From positions 51,980-115,979 of the forward strand of contig JAITLV010000277.1 of assembly GCA_031277685.1 (NCBI GenBank): DNA of 64,000 bases. The letters are read 5' to 3'. This stretch comes from Sphingobacterium sp. Lineage in GTDB: Bacteria > Bacteroidota > Bacteroidia > Sphingobacteriales > Sphingobacteriaceae. Positions 62,945 through 64,000 of the stretch are shown here, piece after piece. Within the stretch, counting starts at the first letter, position 1, and every line of letters starts with the position of its first letter. Under the pieces are notes generated by a model. It ran no database searches and was not told the origin of the DNA. It saw only the letters and a list, made by a program, of their open reading frames with translations. Position numbers and translations under genes: made by a program.

Positions 62945-64000
62945 TTACTTTGATCTAAAAAAACGTTTGGTCAAATATTTTCGTACAGGGATATCATATA
63001 GCTTTAAACAAATATAAGCAAGCACAATACTCCCAATCACTACCGCTGCTGCTCCGGGCAATGATTCTTCAAAACTTAGACTTTCATTTTTTACCCAGGC
63101 GTAATACAAATAGATGAAGGGATAATGTACCATATACAAAGGGTAAGAGATGTCTCCCAAGAATTTAGACAGTTTGTTCGTAAAACTGCCCCCTTTTCCG
63201 GAAGCCCCCAATACCACAAGTAAGGGAAATACCACGACACAACATAAAGTATCGTAGAGTCCGTTCATCCAGAGATTCTCTGCTCCGCCAATCCGTGGAA
63301 TAGCCAAAAGTGCGACAAGAATAAAACCACAGATCCAAAATGCACCTCTTATCCGAACAGGTTTAAATATCCGTGACAAGAATAATCCGGCGGTAAAAGA
63401 AAATAAAAGACGTAGCGATCCGGCGGTAAACTCTGTTCCTGTCAACGAAAACCCAGCACAGATATCACCCAATGGGCCCCAGATCGCAAAAACAGCCAAT
63501 CCACATCCTGCAGCGACGACGAGGCCGCCAAGTGCTTTTGTCGAAAATTTACGGATGACCAAAACATAAAGAATATTACCGATATATTCAAAAAATAGAG
63601 ACCAACTCGGGCCATTGAGCGGAAACATCTCTCCTAAACCTCTAACTTCATGTCCGGGAAGAGCAGGAATCAGCAGTGCATTCAATAGCGTTGCGATCAT
63701 CAATGCCGAAACAGTTACTTTTGAAACATCCCACACCGAACAGCCCTGAAAATAAAACATCACTGCGCCTATAATCGCCCCCATAACAACCATGGGATGC
63801 AGCCGTATGACTCTCCGTTTGATAAAATCCATTGTTGTCATCGTTCCCCAACGATCATCATAGGCATAACCAACAACAAATCCAGAAAGCATAAAGAAAA
63901 AATCAACAGCTAAATAACCGTGGTTAATGCGCTGATCCAGGTGGCTGGTTGCAAAGGCTTCGAAGATATGGAAACAGACAACTGTAATGGCGGCAACGCC
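62945..64000 (-). CDS. Acyltransferase-3 family membrane protein, 5' end missing
   Basis: The gene continues beyond the right edge. I read at least 351 residues, including VVCFHIFEAF (with the catalytic His of the family's first helix) and YLAVDFFFMLSGFVVGYAY. About ten transmembrane helices follow, with LNGPSWSLFFEYIGNILYVL and FLGDISYPLYMVHYPF, the family's characteristic end. These enzymes transfer acetyl or other acyl groups to surface polysaccharides, lipids or peptidoglycan. The substrate is unknown. It ends at the terminator at 62889-62920. Confidence 0.9.
   Translation of the reverse strand, partial: GVAAITVVCFHIFEAFATSHLDQRINHGYLAVDFFFMLSGFVVGYAYDDRWGTMTTMDFIKRRVIRLHPMVVMGAIIGAVMFYFQGCSVWDVSKVTVSALMIATLLNALLIPALPGHEVRGLGEMFPLNGPSWSLFFEYIGNILYVLVIRKFSTKALGGLVVAAGCGLAVFAIWGPLGDICAGFSLTGTEFTAGSLRLLFSFTAGLFLSRIFKPVRIRGAFWICGFILVALLAIPRIGGAENLWMNGLYDTLCCVVVFPLLVVLGASGKGGSFTNKLSKFLGDISYPLYMVHYPFIYLYYAWVKNESLSFEESLPGAAAVVIGSIVLAYICLKLYDIPVRKYLTKRFFRSK

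Noticed and set aside
1..64000. CRISPR arrays, rRNA, tRNA genes or riboswitches
   Set aside because: I saw no repeated spacer pattern, cloverleaf-like sequence or known aptamer; absence was judged by eye only.

Overview
The window is AT-rich chromosomal DNA of a Bacteroidota bacterium, most likely Sphingobacterium or a close relative. The evidence is SusC/SusD and STN-type TonB receptors paired with ECF sigma/FecR modules, LytS/LytTR two-component pairs, DUF4421/DUF6624-type proteins, fimbrillin-like lipoproteins, and recurring promoter -7 boxes of the Bacteroidota form TAnnTTTG. I see no rRNA, tRNA, CRISPR array, insertion sequence or integrase. The window holds about 58 genes; the first and the last run off the edges.

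Layout. 1-4.8 kb: a truncated PSCyt1/PSCyt2 (DUF1549) cytochrome-type protein, then a GH95-like glycosidase followed by a calcineurin-like phosphoesterase. 4.9-10.1 kb: a nitroreductase, then an outer-membrane barrel gene, a LytS/LytTR pair, a 79-aa protein and methionine aminopeptidase. Three of these transcription units share the same promoter architecture: two TTNGTATAAAA half-sites 21 bp apart, then exactly 26 bp, then the -7 box. This looks like a local regulon of the LytTR regulator. 10.2-17.7 kb: an RND efflux operon (MFP-RND-OMF) that ends in two unknown small genes, with an AraC regulator upstream and a 21-bp-spaced direct repeat in the operon promoter. 18.2-25.2 kb: AraC regulator, isochorismatase-fold hydrolase, alpha/beta hydrolase, photolyase, zinc alcohol dehydrogenase and a second LytS/LytTR pair. 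25.3-27.9 kb: GNAT, a MocR-type regulator and a second copy of the unknown small-gene pair.

28-33.6 kb is an accessory cluster of a TetR regulator, GNAT acetyltransferases, a chloramphenicol acetyltransferase, a cytidine/blasticidin-S-deaminase-like enzyme and GrpB. 34-39.8 kb: fimbrillin-like lipoprotein, AraC regulator divergent from a PRISE-type SDR, RidA and Crp/Fnr genes (with a perfect CRP-type palindrome between them) and a DUF4421-like barrel. 40-42 kb: an ECF sigma/ZAS anti-sigma operon with two small membrane proteins. 42.7-50.7 kb (minus) and 52.4-62.9 kb (plus) are two cell-surface-signalling loci, ECF sigma-FecR-TonB receptor. The first ends in two lipoprotein genes; the second continues into SusD, an IPT/NHL lipoprotein and a parallel beta-helix protein. 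An S41 protease gene lies between them. The window ends in a truncated acyltransferase-3 gene.

The most novel-looking material is (i) the three-promoter LytTR regulon and (ii) a family of short proteins with predicted ferredoxin-like fold (three members within 19 kb), two of them in duplicated bicistronic units with a second unknown small protein family. The orphan member of (ii) is itself a predicted target of (i).
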